Source of the DNA: Inia geoffrensis
Taxonomy: Eukaryota; Chordata; Mammalia; Artiodactyla; Iniidae
Assembly: GCA_036417435.1 (NCBI GenBank)
Contig: CM070904.1
Coordinates: forward strand, 42,008,408 to 42,072,407
Length of the DNA: 64,000 nt
Reading direction: 5' to 3'
Below are positions 35,820 to 47,225 of the stretch, in pieces. The first letter of the stretch is position 1. Every line of letters begins with the position of its first letter. Below the pieces are notes generated by a model, which was given only the letters and a program-made list of their open reading frames with translations, ran no database searches and was not told the DNA's origin. The position numbers and the translations under genes were made by a program.

Positions 35820-36056
35820 TATTATTGTTATAAGCTCTCATAGCCCTGTGTACTTCATTGATCTTTTCGTATTAGTACTTTTAGTACTAATTAGTTCATA
35901 TGTTGCTATGACTATTTGATAGATATCGTTCTCTCCCACTACAATATAAGTCCCATGATGTTAGGGAGTTTACCACTGGATCTCCAGGACCTAGGACAGT
36001 ACTAATTCATCCTAGACACTAATTAAATATTTGACTGAATAAATGAATGAATGAAT
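35820..36056 (+). mobile_element. L2 LINE, 3' part
   Basis: Resumes the L2 begun at 35460: 'ttctctcccactacaatata', 'agtcccatgatgttagggag', 'accactggatctccaggacc', then 'taattaaatatttgactgaa' and the terminal taaatgaatgaatgaa. Confidence 0.75.
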
Positions 36057-36344
36057 AGTGGCTTCTGTAGGTGGCAGCTTACACCTTCTTATATTGTGGG
36101 CAATGACAGCCATTTCTTCCCTAGCTTTTCATAATCGTTCACTCAGTGCTTCTCATTACCTACACCTCTTAGATATTAGGGTCTCCAAATTACTTCTGAA
36201 TGACTCTGGGCATGGCTTTCTGGTATACACCTGAGAACAGCAATTCTCAACTCTGGTATGTAGTGAGCTGAAAAGTTTTCTAAGTAATTTGTTACTGATA
36301 ATGGTAGAAAGGCCAAAGTTTGCAAAAGACATGCTATTTTTACT
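36057..36344. other. Unassigned spacer
   Basis: No element recognised with confidence. Confidence 0.45.
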
Positions 36345-37195
36345 TATTAAGGTAAAGTTTATAAACAGTGAAATGCACACTTTTAAGTGTACAATTTGAG
36401 ATTTCACAAACGCATACCCACTTGACTACCACGCAAATCAACAGAATATTTCCATCGCCCCAGAAAATTGCCTCTTACCTATATTTGGTCAATCCACAAC
36501 TCCCACAGACAATCTCTGTTGTGATTTTTTCCCCACCAGCACTGAGATATAATTTACATGTAACATTAAGTGTGAAGTGTACAACGTGTTGATTTGATAC
36601 ACTTGTATATTGCAAAATGATTACCACCATGGTGTTAGCTAATGCCTCCATCATATCATATAATTACCATTTCTTTTTGTGATACAAATGTTTAAGATCT
36701 ACTCTCTTACCAACTTTCAAGTATATAATACAGTATTATTAACTATAATCCTCATATACTTTACATTAGATTCCCCAAACTCATTCAACTTGTAACTGGA
36801 AGTTTGCACTCTTTGAACAGCATCTCCCCATTTCCCCCATCCCCCAACCCCTGGTAACCCCCATTCTACTTTCTGTTTCTATTATTGGGTTTTTTAAGAT
36901 TCTATATATAAGTGATATCATCCATCATTTGTCTTTCTCTGCCTGACTTATTTCACTAAGCCTAATGCCACCAAGGTCCATCCATGTTGCCAAAAATGGA
37001 AGGATTTCCCTCTTTCTCATGGCTTAACAATATTACAGTGTGTGTGTGTTTATGTGTGTATGCCGCATCTTCTTTATCCATTCATCTACTGATGGATGCT
37101 TAGGTTGTTTCCATACCTTGGCTATTCTGAGTAATGCTGCAATGAACATGAGACTGCAGCTATATTTTTAAGAGCCTATTTTCATTTCCTTTGTG
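36345..37195 (-). mobile_element. L1M LINE 3' end, antisense (two pieces)
   Basis: The first piece (36345-36510) and second piece (36535-37195) both begin with the reversed L1M 3' UTR start (ttattaaggtaaagtttat and ctgagatataatttacatg). The second continues through 'atgattaccaccatggtgtt', 'ctcttaccaactttcaagta' and 'cagtattattaactataatc' into the end of ORF2: 'tttgtctttctctgcctgac', 'tccatgttgccaaaaatgga' and 'gtttccataccttggctatt'. The last block is the reverse of the conserved WKQPKCPSTDEWI-type region. Old and without an open frame. It breaks off into the HAL1-like element near 37200. Confidence 0.8.
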
Positions 37196-37807
37196 TATCT
37201 ACTGTAGGTTTTTGCTTTGTAGTTACCAGGCTGTTTACATAAAACATCTCCAGATAAAATACTCTATTTTACATTTGTAACAACTTAACTTTGATCACAT
37301 ACAATAACTCTATCCTTTGACTCCACCCCCCCATGTGTTTGATTTCACCATTTACCTCTTTTAATATGGTGTATTCATCAAGAAATTATTGTAGCCATAG
37401 TGATTTTTAATACACTTGTGTTTTTAGCTTTTATACCAGAGTTAAGTGGTGAACATTTCACCATATTACAGTATCAGGGTATTCTGAATTTGACTATATA
37501 CTTACATTACCAGTGTGTTGTATATTTTCATGATTTCCTATTGCGAATTAGCATCCTTTCATTTTAGCTGGAAGAACTTTCAGTGTTTCTTGCAAGGCAT
37601 GTCTAGTACTGATGAATTCCCTCAGCTTCTATTTGTCTGGGAAAGTCTTTATCTCTCCATTTCTGAAGGACAGTTTTGTCAGATTAAGTGTTCTTGGTTG
37701 ACAATTTTTTTCTTTCAACACTGTGAATATATCATCCCTTTCTTTCCTGGCCTGCAAAGCTGTGGCTAAGAAACCTGTTGACAGCCTTATGGGGGTTCCT
37801 TTGTAAG

Positions 37808-38560
37808 TTACAAGCTTTTTTTTCTCCTACAGATTTTAAGATTCTCTCTTTGTCTTTGATTTTTGACAGTTATATAACATATATCATATAACATTATATC
37901 TATGATAATGTATCTTGGAGAGGATCTCTTGAAGCTGATTTTGTTTGGTGACCTATGAGCTTCATAAATTTGGATATCCAAATCTCTCCCCAGAATTGCC
38001 ATTATTTCTATCATTATTTCTTTAAGTTGTATTTCTGTCCCCTCTCCCACTCTTCTCCTTTTGGAACTCTAATTATTCCCACATTGGTTCTTTGGATAGT
38101 ATCCCGTACGTTGCATTGGTTTTCTTCACTCTTTTTTCATTTTAAAAAACGTGTTCTGGGCTTCCCTGGTGGCGCAGTGGTTGAGAGTCCGCCTGCTGAC
38201 GCAGGGGACGTGGGTTCATGCCCCGGTCCGGGAAGATCCGACATGCCGCTGACTGGCTGGGCCCGTGAGCCATGGCCGCTGAGCGTGCGCGTCCGGAGCC
38301 TGTGCTCTGCAACGGGAGAGGCCACAATAGTGAGAGGCCCGCATACCGCAAAAAAACAAAACAAAACAAAACAAAAAAAACGTGTTCTCCTCTGAATGGA
38401 AAATTTCAAAGTTCCTGTCTTCTAATGCACAGATTCTGTCTTCTGCTTGACCCATTCTACTGGTGATGCTCTCTATTACATTTTTCATTGTATCCATAGT
38501 ATTTTTTAGTTCCAGAATTTCTGTTTGGTTCTCTCTTTTTAAAATTCTGTCTCTTCGTTA
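37808..38560 (-). pseudogene. L1/HAL1 ORF1 remnant
   Basis: L1 ORF1 makes an RNA-binding trimeric chaperone. Two conserved parts are visible on the minus strand. Near 38400-38497 is the coiled-coil end block SRMGQAEDRICALEDRNFEI. Near 37808-38050 is the RNA-binding region IQIYEAHRSPNKISFKRSSP followed by RYIII, which corresponds to the family's IQIQE-R-P-R---PRHII motif. The CHR SINE (38158-38374) splits them. Stops and frame changes occur between, so no protein is made. Confidence 0.8.
38158..38374 (+). mobile_element. CHR-type SINE, toothed-whale-like body
   Basis: Head gggcttccctggtggcgcag with an A-box-like stretch at 38167-38180 and a B-box-like ggttcatgccc at 38213-38223. The body has 'gggcccgtgagccatggccg', 'gcgtgcgcgtccggagcctg' and 'gaggccacaatagtgagagg', then an (aaaac)n tail. 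Perfect 14-bp target-site duplication aaaaaacgtgttct at 38144-38157 and 38375-38388. The same body type as 10898-11116, in the opposite orientation. Several open frames of 75-146 codons crossing it are artefacts of its GC-rich body. Confidence 0.96.
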
Positions 38561-39242
38561 AATTCATTTGGTTTGTGTATCGTTTTCCCGATTTCTTGAA
38601 TTCTTGTTTTCTGGTAGCTCACTGAGTTTCATTAAAAACAACTTTTTAAAATTCTTTATCAGGGAAAGGGCAGATCTGCCCGTCTTTGGGTTTGGTTACT
38701 GGGAGATTATGGTGATCCTTTGATGGTATCATGTTATCTTGATTTTTTTTCACGTTCCTTGAAGCTGTGTGTTGCTCTCTTCATTTGTAAAGTAGCAGTC
38801 ACCTCCTCTAGGCTTCATAACTGCCTTCCACTCCAACATGTCCAAATTTGTAATTTTTTGAAGAGTGTTGCAAATTCTCCTCTGAAAACCTGGCCTTCCA
38901 CAAAGCCTCTTTCATCTATGGTGATTACCTAAGACAATGTTTTCCAGGGGATCCTGGCCCATGGCCATCAGGGGCTGGAACTAGTTCATGGGCTGTGGCG
39001 GTGTCCATGGTTGGGAGGTCTGTCTGCCTATCACACATGTGGGTGAGGCTCCTCCTGGGTCCCTTGGCGTTTGGGGCTGGATCCCACAGCTCCCTCAATA
39101 GCACTTTTGTCTGTGGATGGATGCTGAATTCTTCTTGACGTTGGGGATAAAATTAGGGCCATTTTATGCTTCCATGATGCTAACAGTGACTTCAGTTCTC
39201 ATTTCTAACACCATAGATCGATTTGCCTGTTCCTGAACTGTA

Positions 39243-40021
39243 CAGTAAGTCCCCTACATAGGAACCTTCAAGTTGTGAAATTTCAAAGATGCGAATGTGG
39301 AGCTTACTAATGAAGACCTGATGGAACCGGAGGCCCAGAGAAAGGACGAAGAGAGACAGGAGGAAGAAGTAACTGAAGAACCAAAGAGATTCACGATGCA
39401 GGAAATGGCAGGGGATTTTCTTTACTTGAGGAAGCACTGTTAGTTTCTGAGGCACAGGACTCGAACGTAGAACGGTACAGGAAGGTTGCAGCAGCCATTC
39501 AGAATGCAATCCAGTGCTACCGTGTCATTTATGATGGGGGGAAAAAAAAAAAAAACTACTACCCAGACATCACTGGATCATTTTTTCAAGAGGGTAGATA
39601 GAATTGAATCCAGCAAGGAGCCAGAACCCGTGCCATCCACGTCAGGCGTGAGTGACACTGCAGCTCGCCCTCCGTCTCCTACTGCTGATGACCCTTCAGC
39701 TCTACCATCTCCCACCTCCTCTCCCTCCTCCAGTCAGTAACTCTTCTTGCCTGTTTCCTCGATGCCAGCCCCTGTATGCCAGATGTTGTACTGTACTACT
39801 GCACTTTTCAAGGTGCTGTACTGTAAGATTAAAAATGTTTTATTTTTTTGTGTTTATTTTTTATGTATTATTTGCGTGAAAAGTATTATAAACCTATTAC
39901 AGTACCATATAGCCGATTGTGTTAGTTGGGTACCTAGGCTAACTTTGTTGGACTTATGAACAAATCGGACTTACAAACATGCTTTCGGAATGGAACCCAT
40001 TCGTACGTAGGGGACTTACTG
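39243..40021 (+). mobile_element. Tigger/pogo DNA transposon, internally deleted
   Basis: The 779-bp element starts CAGTAAGTCCCCTACATAGG. It ends with the reverse complement of CAGTAAGTCCCCTACGTACG, so the terminal repeats are identical over 15 bases and nearly so over about 22. TA duplications lie directly outside at 39241-39242 and 40022-40023, as required for Tc1/mariner-pogo transposons. The 5' terminal region joins directly to the last part of the transposase gene, so most of the coding region, including the DDE catalytic core, is deleted. Good end preservation suggests a younger, lineage-restricted Tigger. Confidence 0.9.
39300..39740 (+). pseudogene. Tigger transposase C-terminal remnant
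   Basis: The transposase of this family cuts and moves the element. Only its C-terminal tail is left, in three frames. The first part (39300-39420) reads LTNEDLMEPEAQRKDEERQE and onward to a stop. A one-base shift near 39410 continues as SLLEEALLVSEAQDSNVERY and AAAIQNAIQCYRVIYD. An A-run at 39543-39555 shifts it again into TTTQTSLDHFFKRVDRIESS and a Pro/Ser-rich end that stops at 39738-39740. The N-terminal DNA-binding domain and DDE core are missing. Confidence 0.85.
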
Positions 40022-40039
40022 TATAAAAGCACAGCGATC

Positions 40040-40651
40040 TTTGATATATAACTTTAACTCTTCAATGTAAAAATTTTGAGGTTTATCCACACTGAGTGTT
40101 TCAGTAGTTTATTCGTTTTTATTGCTGAACAGTATTCCACCATATGAATATAATTCATTTTGTTTACTAATTCTCTTGTAGAGGAACATTGGGTTGTTTT
40201 CAATTTGGGGCAACTATGAATTAAGCTTCAATGAACATTATTTATCGAGTATTTTTGTGGACATATGTTTTCATTTCTCTCATATACATAAATACCTAGG
40301 GGTGGGATTTCTGAGTAACAGGGTAAGTACGTGTTTAATGTCCTTAACAAAACTGCCAGATACCTGTCCACAGTCATGGTTTTTACACTCTCATCAACAC
40401 AGGTGAAAATCTTAGTTGCTCTACATCCTTGCCAATAATTGGTATTGTCAGTTATTCGTAGTAGCCATTCCACTGAGTGTGATATGATATCTCATGTTCT
40501 GTTGCTTTAATTTGTGTTTTCCAGATGACTAATAATGTGAAGAATCATTTAATGCCTTTATTGGCTATGGCTACATCTTCTCTTGTGAGGTGTCTAAGTG
40601 TTTTGTCCACTTTTTATTGGGTGTTTGACTTTTAACTGTTGATTTGCATGT
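40040..40651 (-). mobile_element. L1M ORF2 3' part, antisense (left of LTR)
   Basis: The reverse of the ORF2 end: 'gctgaacagtattccaccat', 'ggttgttttcaatttggggc', 'aactatgaattaagcttcaa', 'gtgggatttctgagtaacag' and 'aactgccagatacctgtcca'. It continues on the far side of the LTR at 41319, where the text picks up at 'gtggatacagaacctttgtc'. No open frame remains. Confidence 0.85.
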
Positions 40652-41318
40652 TGATGGGAAAATTAATAAAGCACTCTCACTCAGGCTTCAGAGGCAGAAG
40701 CAGACCTCTGACCGACGTGTGACTTTGCCTGGACTGCACACCTGCTTGCACACCTGCTTGCACACCTAACAATTGCTGCTAGCGAGTCAAACGGCGCTTA
40801 TGATAAGAAAGGGAGTGGGTCTTGGAATTTCTTGAGCCCTGGGGACCTAGACAGTTCAGTTCCCCGGGGTCTGGAAAATCTTGTGACTCACATGATGAAA
40901 TTAGCACCATTGTTATAATTGAACCAGAGCTGCATTTTTGCGCGCAAACTGATAATATCAGTTTGTGGCCTGGAATTAGAAACAGAAGCCCCCAGAACTC
41001 CAATCTGAAGTCTCACCTGTGGGTTGGGCGCACCGCCCGGGACCCTTCCCAATTTTGACTTCAGATTGCTGTTACTCGGGACTTCACCGCCGCTGTTTGG
41101 ATCTGCAAGTAGGTGTCAGCCCAATTCGGTGATGTATATACCCTGTTACGTTTTCCTAATATTCGTATTCTTTTCCTTCTAATGATTGTATATTAAAATT
41201 AAGTTAAATCACCTTTCATTAAAGAATGCTTAAAGCTGTTTATTTGTGTGAGACGAGTGGTTAGCTCACCAGCAAATCCAACAAACCTTAGAACAGAAGG
41301 CAGGCTTTCACCAAAACA
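40652..41318 (+). mobile_element. Solo LTR (ERV-like), unassigned family
   Basis: A 667-bp insert splits one antisense L1. It starts TG and ends CA, with a near-match 5-bp target duplication (catgt at 40647-40651, tatgt at 41319-41323). It is much richer in GC and CpG than the host L1. LTR-like signals include a TATA-like gatgtatatacc near 41131 and attaaa signals near 41193 and 41219, followed by a gtttatttgtgtgag U5-like stretch. It contains a 12-bp direct repeat (gcacacctgctt, about 2.7 copies, 40737-40768) and a 21-bp palindrome. No coding sequence. The plus orientation is inferred from signal order. Confidence 0.6.
40945..40965. repeat. 21-bp palindrome in the LTR
   Basis: Arms caaactgata (40945-40954) and tatcagtttg (40956-40965) around a single A. 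Perfect pairing; lies about 170 bp upstream of the TATA-like site. Confidence 0.85.
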
Positions 41319-44300
41319 TATGTGGATACAGAACCTTTGTCAGATATATGTAAAGTAATTTTTTTTCAGTTTATGTCTTGCTCTTATATTTTCCTAATGG
41401 GTTTTTTGGCAACAGAAGTTTTTAATTTTGATAAAGTCCAATTAATTATCTTTGTTGTTGGTACTGATTTATGGTTAGTGCTTTCTGGGTCAAAAGTAAT
41501 CTTCTCCTCCCCTAATATGCTTTAATATATGCTCCCATATTTTCTGCTAAATTCTTAAAAGTCTCATGTTTTAATCCTCCAAATTTATATTTTTTAAAGA
41601 TTCACTACTGTAGAGTTCTGTTTTCCTACAAATTTTAAAATCATGTGGTCAATTTATACAAAATATTTGATGAGCCTTTAATTGGGACTGCATTAAGTCT
41701 ACAGATTGACTTGAGGAAAATAAGGTATCTTAATACTGTTGAATTTTCATAATGTATAAAAATAGCGTTTCTCTCCATTTCATGAATTTTTCATTACTGA
41801 TTATTAATTTTTCATTTTCATTAATTTCTCTCAGCAATAATTTGCGGTTTTTAGTTAAGAAGTCTTACACATCTTTCATTAAATTGATTTTAAGAATTTT
41901 TTGTTTTTTGATGTTACTAAAATGGAATATTTTTTATAGTTTTTCCAATTGCTTGGTAATATTAGCAATACGAAGATTTTACATACTAATACACAAAACA
42001 TACAAAAATACAACTTTTGTATATTAACCCTTTATACTGTTACAATGCTAAATTATTATTTGTAGTAATTTTTTTGTAGTTTCGCAATCTATGTACAAAA
42101 TCTTGTTGTCCACAAAGACAGTTTACCTCCTATCTTCCATTTAATTATTATGCCATTTTTTTCCTTACTTTATTGCATTGGCTAGAACGTTCAGTAAAAT
42201 GTTGAATAGAGGTGGAGAGAGTGTACGTACTTGCTTGTTCACAGTCTTAGCAGAGAAGTATAAAAATTTCACAAGTAAGTATTATGCTAGTTATAGAATT
42301 TTTTAAATTGTTATTAATAAGATTGAAAACAATAAATTCTATTTCTACTCTGCCCAGAGCTTTAAAATGATTGAATATTGGATTTTGCCAGATGCTTTTT
42401 ATTGTTGACACAATCCTTTTTCTTTATAATTTTGTCAATGTTGTGGATCTCACTGATTCAATTTTGAAAAACAACAAAAGTAGCATTCCTGAGATAAACC
42501 TTCTTAATAATGTATTGCTATATTTAATTTATTAACTAACTTATTCTGCTAAGTTTTCGTTCTACATTCATCAGAGTCATTGGTGTCTTCCTTTCTTTCA
42601 ATATTGATGTCAGATTTTGGCATCAGGGTTAGGCTGGCTTCACAAAACGTATTGGGAAGTCTTCCCCTCTCCTCTTATTTTCTGATATATTGTACATGAG
42701 ATTGGTTTATATGTTCCTTAAATATATGATAAAATTAATCAATGGAACTCTCCGGGGTGGATTTTCTTTCTAGAAGATTTTGATTGTAAAATTTAATTAT
42801 TTCAACAAATATCGGACAATTTAGATTTTATATTTCATCACGTTTAAGTATTAGTAAGCTGTGTTTTTAAAGATATTTGAGTATGTCATTTAAATTTGTT
42901 GAATTTATTTGCATAGATTTGTGTATAATATTCCTTGCAATATTGATAGACTCTGTAGTGATATCCTATCTTTCATTCCTAATTCTGATAATTTTGGTAA
43001 TTGGTAAGATTTTTTTAATGTTTTTATTCTTGATTATTCTTGCTAGAGTTTATATTTTTTAAAAAGCAACTTTTTACTTTATTTTTTTGTTTTTAATTTC
43101 ATTATTTTCTGACTTTATCCTTGCTTTTTTCTTCTCATTTACTTACTTTGGTTTTAGTTTACTCTTCTCTTACAAGCTTATTAAGTTGGGAGATTAAACC
43201 ATTCATTTTAAGCCATTTTTTCCTTTTTAATGTATAGCATAGCATGTAAAGCTATACATCTTCCTTTACGAATTGCTTAAACAGCACTCAACCGATATTG
43301 ACATATTTAATTTTCCCTAACACCCTAACATTCAGTTTGCAATTCTTTATTTCCTTATGATTCTTCTTTGATCCATGGTTTATGCAGAAGAATGCTGTTC
43401 AATTTCCAAATATTTGAGGATTTTTCATATATATTTTTGTCTTACTTCTAAGAATTCAGTTGTGCTCAGAGAATATATGCTCTATAATTTCCATTTTTTA
43501 GAAGGCATTGAGACTTCTGTTTATGGCCCAGCCTATTATCCCTCTTAAAGATTCTTCCACATGTACTTGAAAATAAGGTCTCTTCTGCAGTTGTTGGATC
43601 TATTGTTTATAAATTTCAATTAGGTCATGTTAGTTATATGTTGTTCAAATCTTCTATATTTTTATTTCTTAACTACTGAGAGAAGGGTATTATAATCTCC
43701 AGTTACAATTATGGATCTATGTATTTTTCCCATTAGTTCTGCCAGTTTTTGTATTTTGAAACTTTGTTAACATGTAGATATACATTTACAACTGTTATGT
43801 GTTCTTCATTAATTAGCTGTTTTATCATTACGAATTAGTCTTCCTCATTTCTGCTGATACTCCTAGTCTTGAAGGTTACTTTGTCTGATAGTAACACACT
43901 CCCCGTTGCTTTTATATGTACTATTTGCATGGTAAATCTTTTTTCCATTCTCTTACTTTCTTCTTCTCTGTGTCTTTATCATTAAAATGAATCTTTTGTA
44001 GCCAGCAAAGAGTTGGGTTTTCTTTTTCATCCAATCTTATAATTGGAGTGTTCAGTCCATATACATGTATCATAATTTTTGACCTAGCTGTGTTTATGTC
44101 TACTATTTTGATATTTATGTTCTCATAGTCCCATCTGGCTTTTGTTCCTCTCTTTCTCTTTTTCTGATTTATTTTATGTTAAATGAATATTCTAACCTTC
44201 CATATCAATTCATTTATTAACTTTTTATGCATCCTAATTTATTATAGCCTTCTTATAGTTAATATTTTACATAAAATTAATAGAAGGAATAAAAAGTCAT
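41319..44300 (-). mobile_element. L1M ORF2 body, antisense (right of LTR)
   Basis: A long decayed ORF2 in reverse. Recognisable blocks run in the right order away from the ORF2 end. They include 'ttttgataaagtccaattaa', 'gggactgcattaagtctaca', 'ttaatttctctcagcaataa', 'tagttgttggatctattgtt'-like text and 'aagtgttcagtccatatacat'-like text near 44045. The many T-rich frames (for example 41752-42027) are reverse-strand shadows. With the piece at 40040-40651 the ORF2 remnant covers about 3.6 kb. The 5' limit near 44300 is approximate and could extend to about 44950. Confidence 0.8.
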
Positions 44301-45699
44301 CTTTTATTTATCTACATTTTCACCTTTTCCTATGCTTTTCTGTAGAACTGAGTTTCGTTCTGTTGTGAGAGTGAGGCTGTTTGTTTTGCTCATAGTCCTA
44401 GGGTGTATCCCTCACTTTAGAACGTGTTCTTTAGTCTAAAGGGCAGTTCTTATTTTAGTGTATGGTCTTTACTCTTAAGGCTGGTCTTTATGTGGTCTCT
44501 CCACTCTGACTGGGACAGAACTCTAATATCTTACAGTCCTCTGCAATCTTTGGTACTTCTGTTTAGCTCTTTGACCCAAAGCAATCATTCTTGGCTTAGC
44601 CTTACAGATCTTGCTTTGTGAATGCACATCTCAGCCCTTGATGAACTGCACTGAATGCTCACACAGACTTTTGTCCTCCTCCCTTACCTCCACGCCTGGC
44701 TTCCTGTTCTCTGGTAACATGCTTCACAAACTCCAGATGTTTCAGCAACGCTTATCTCCCATATCTGCACTCTCAATTCAGTTTCTTCACTACTCTTCTT
44801 GGCTTCTACCTCCTTAATGTAGTAGAAAGTGTGAGACAATGTGGGACAAGCCTCATGTGTTTGTTTTTTCTCAAGGATCACGGTCTCCCTCTCCTGTTGT
44901 TCAGTTCTAGACACAGTTGTCTTATCTTACATATTTTGTTCAGTCTTACAGTAATTTACTGTAAGAAAGTGAGTCTAGTAACAGATACTCCACTGTAGCT
45001 GGAAACACAATTCCCAGTGATTTACTGTTTTAAAATTCAAAATTATCCACATAATAAGGTCACTTTTTAAAATGTGAACATGAATTTTCAGTGCATTAGA
45101 TTCAGTTATAAATGGTATAATACTATGAATAACCACGGACATACCTTTGAGAGTGTGTCCTGCTGGTGAGTGTCATCTGTCACATGGGTTATGAAGAGAA
45201 GGTTGAGAGCTGTTCCTCCAGAGGGAGCCAGAGTGTTCCCCCCTTCCCCAGAACACATCCTAAGTTACCTGTAGGAACATTACAGATAAGCTGTTTAATA
45301 ATAACGTTATTATCCCCCTACTGCAGTTCCAGTGTTTCTTTTGCAGTTGCTTATTTTGAGTTCTGTATAACTTTTCAGGGATTAAGTGCTACCACAATAC
45401 ATGCAACTCGGGAGACAAATTTACCTTTTTCCTATTTCATTTACCGCATATCAGAGAAGCTGACTCCCGTGAGACCAATAAGCTAAGAACCCGCAAACTC
45501 CAGGTCTGCAGGCTGGTTTTGTATGTAGTTGGTTCTTTCAGCTCTCATCATGCTTCAGCATGATCCTCCTCTGCTCCTGGCTTTCTTCTCTGTTTCTGCT
45601 CCACAGAATACCATTTCTGTTTATTCTTGGGTCCACTACCCAATAGTTGATTTCACTGTCATTTTCTTATTTCATGGAGAGTGATACTAAATAATTTGT
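44301..45699. other. Unassigned; left part may be L1 5' region
   Basis: The first several hundred bases could be the reverse of an L1M 5' end but I cannot recognise specific blocks. No gene is visible. The 106-codon frame at 45166-45486 has no known domain. Confidence 0.4.
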
Positions 45700-45860
45700 T
45701 CATTCAACTAATCATATCGTAAGATGGGTATCTTCCAGCCACTCACCTAAATGTTGGAGACAGAGCAGTGAACGCAAAGTCAGATGCCCTGCCCTGCTGT
45801 TCTGGAATTCACAATCTAGTGGAATCACCCTAACTCAGAAACCACACCGCTGTGAATTGT
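45700..45860 (-). mobile_element. L2 fragment, antisense
   Basis: Blocks 'aaatgttggagacagagcag', 'tgaacgcaaagtcagatgcc', 'ctgccctgctgttctggaat' and 'tcacaatctagtgg' match the reversed L2 end (gatacagcagtgaacaaaa ... cctgccctcatggagcttacattctagtgg). Confidence 0.65.
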
Positions 45861-46693
45861 ATCAAGTGGGAAGACTAATGATGAGTGCTAGTGAGGAAAT
45901 TTTTCACTGGGGAACCTGCAGCAGAATTATTATTTACTTTCTTGCCTCCTTGAGGTGTAGGCTTCATCAGAAAACCAATGTCGGTGGTAAGTACCTTCCA
46001 GTCTATGAGTCCTCTTTATGTGTTTTTATTCCAATTAACCACCTTCATAAATACATTCAGAAGCGCTCCTGGCCTGACAGAAACCTCGGTTGTTCTGTGG
46101 TCACACAGTACATGTTTTGAAATGTGCTGAGGTGTGTTATACGTCCACCAGAGTGGACACTTGTATCTACTATTGGTAACACTCCCAGGGGATACTGTGC
46201 TCCCTCACACTCTGCTTGAATTTAAAAATTTGGATGTTACCCAAACTGAAAACTTTCTTAAGACATGTCACATCTTCACCCTGCTGATCAGAAATACACC
46301 TAAAATATTCTAGTGATTTGTGGCATATGTGCACATTAACACCAAAGCAATCTTGTGCTACTTCAAGACAGACAGATGTTTCATTTTTCTACTATTTTCA
46401 GAAATGAAATACTTCCCCATTAGTGTAATTTCCAAATAGCTCCTATTTATCAAAATACGGATTGAAAATAATTAACTACTGTTGAAGGATATCTATCAAA
46501 ATTATATTTGAGTAAACAGTGCCATGAATATATCATACTTTATTGACTCATTGATTGTTACACTGTTTTATATTAAAGATTACAACGAGACCAGCAGTTC
46601 ATCAGGTATACTCAGTTGTTGATACTTCTGCTGCCTTCTAACACCTCCTTTTTTCTACCTATAGATATATTAGTTTATAGAAGTTCCTCCCTT
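45861..46693. other. Unassigned sequence
   Basis: No repeat or gene recognised. The 87-codon frame at 45857-46120 shows no motif. Confidence 0.5.
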
Positions 46694-46812
46694 GGGAATC
46701 CCCTGGTGGTCCAGTGGTTTGGACTCCACATTTCCACTGCAGGGGACACAGGTTCAATCCCTGGTCAGGGAACTAAGATCCTGCAAGCCACGCAGTGCAG
46801 CCCAAGAAAAGA
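46694..46812 (+). mobile_element. CHR-1-like SINE
   Basis: Head gggaatcccctggtggtcca, then 'ggactccacatttccactgc', 'aggggacacaggttcaatcc' and 'cagggaactaagatcctgca', ending with a cagcccaagaaaaga tail. This is the short CHR-1 type with its characteristic insertion before the B box. Target duplications are unclear (ttcctccc on the left may match ttccttccc on the right). Confidence 0.9.
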
Positions 46813-46984
46813 ATTTCCTTCCCATACCCAACTTGTGAATAATCTCTTGGAGTTTGCTTGGCAACAATATTAGTTTGCTCAGAAAAAAATTGAATAAATA
46901 CTTTGATTTTATAATCGTACAAAGATAACAGAATAGCGAAGGTACATGAGCTTTGTGACTTTTTTGTTCACTGTACAGTATAAC

Positions 46985-47225
46985 ATTTAAAACAATTATT
47001 TCTTTTTTTATTGAGGCAACATTGGTTTATAACATTATACGAGTTTCATGTGTAAACATCATATTTTGACTTTTGTACACACCTCAGTGGGCTCACCACC
47101 AAATATTTAGTTTCCATTTGTCACCATACGGTTGATCCCTTTACCCATTTTGCTGTCACTCCTACCCCTTCGTCCCGGTAACCACTACTCTTTTCTCTGT
47201 ATCTATGTGTTTGTAAAACAATTAT
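46985..47225 (-). mobile_element. L1M 3' UTR fragment, antisense
   Basis: The reversed L1M 3' UTR: 'tttttattgaggcaacattg', 'tataacattatacgagtttc', 'atgtgtaaacatcatatttt', 'gtcaccatacggttgatccc' and 'cttcgtcccggtaaccacta'. Confidence 0.7.

Larger units (their letters stand above)
37200..39200 (-). mobile_element. HAL1/L1 ORF1-bearing LINE, antisense
   Basis: On the minus strand this contains an L1 ORF1 remnant followed by 3' sequence and no ORF2, as in HAL1 ('half-L1') elements. Recognisable plus-strand blocks are 'gtgtttcttgcaaggcatgt', 'tctgggaaagtctttatctc', 'tgacagccttatgggggttc' and 'ttttaagattctctctttgt'. A SINE inserted at 38158-38374. The left end follows directly on an L1M 3' part, so a composite or rearranged older L1 is an alternative. 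The 5' part toward 39200 is poorly recognisable. Confidence 0.65.

Noticed and set aside
38158..38374. tRNA-like A and B boxes
   Set aside because: They are the promoter of a tRNA-derived SINE, not a tRNA gene; no cloverleaf with a valid anticodon arm is present.
37955..38395. 146-codon plus-strand frame
   Set aside because: It is half reverse-strand LINE ORF1 and half SINE; it crosses the SINE target-site duplication, so it is not a gene.
46694..46812. Bovine-type Bov-tA SINE
   Set aside because: The head is shared by cetartiodactyl SINEs, but the body (aactaagatcctgcaagcc) fits CHR-1 and there is no Bov-A/BovB tail.
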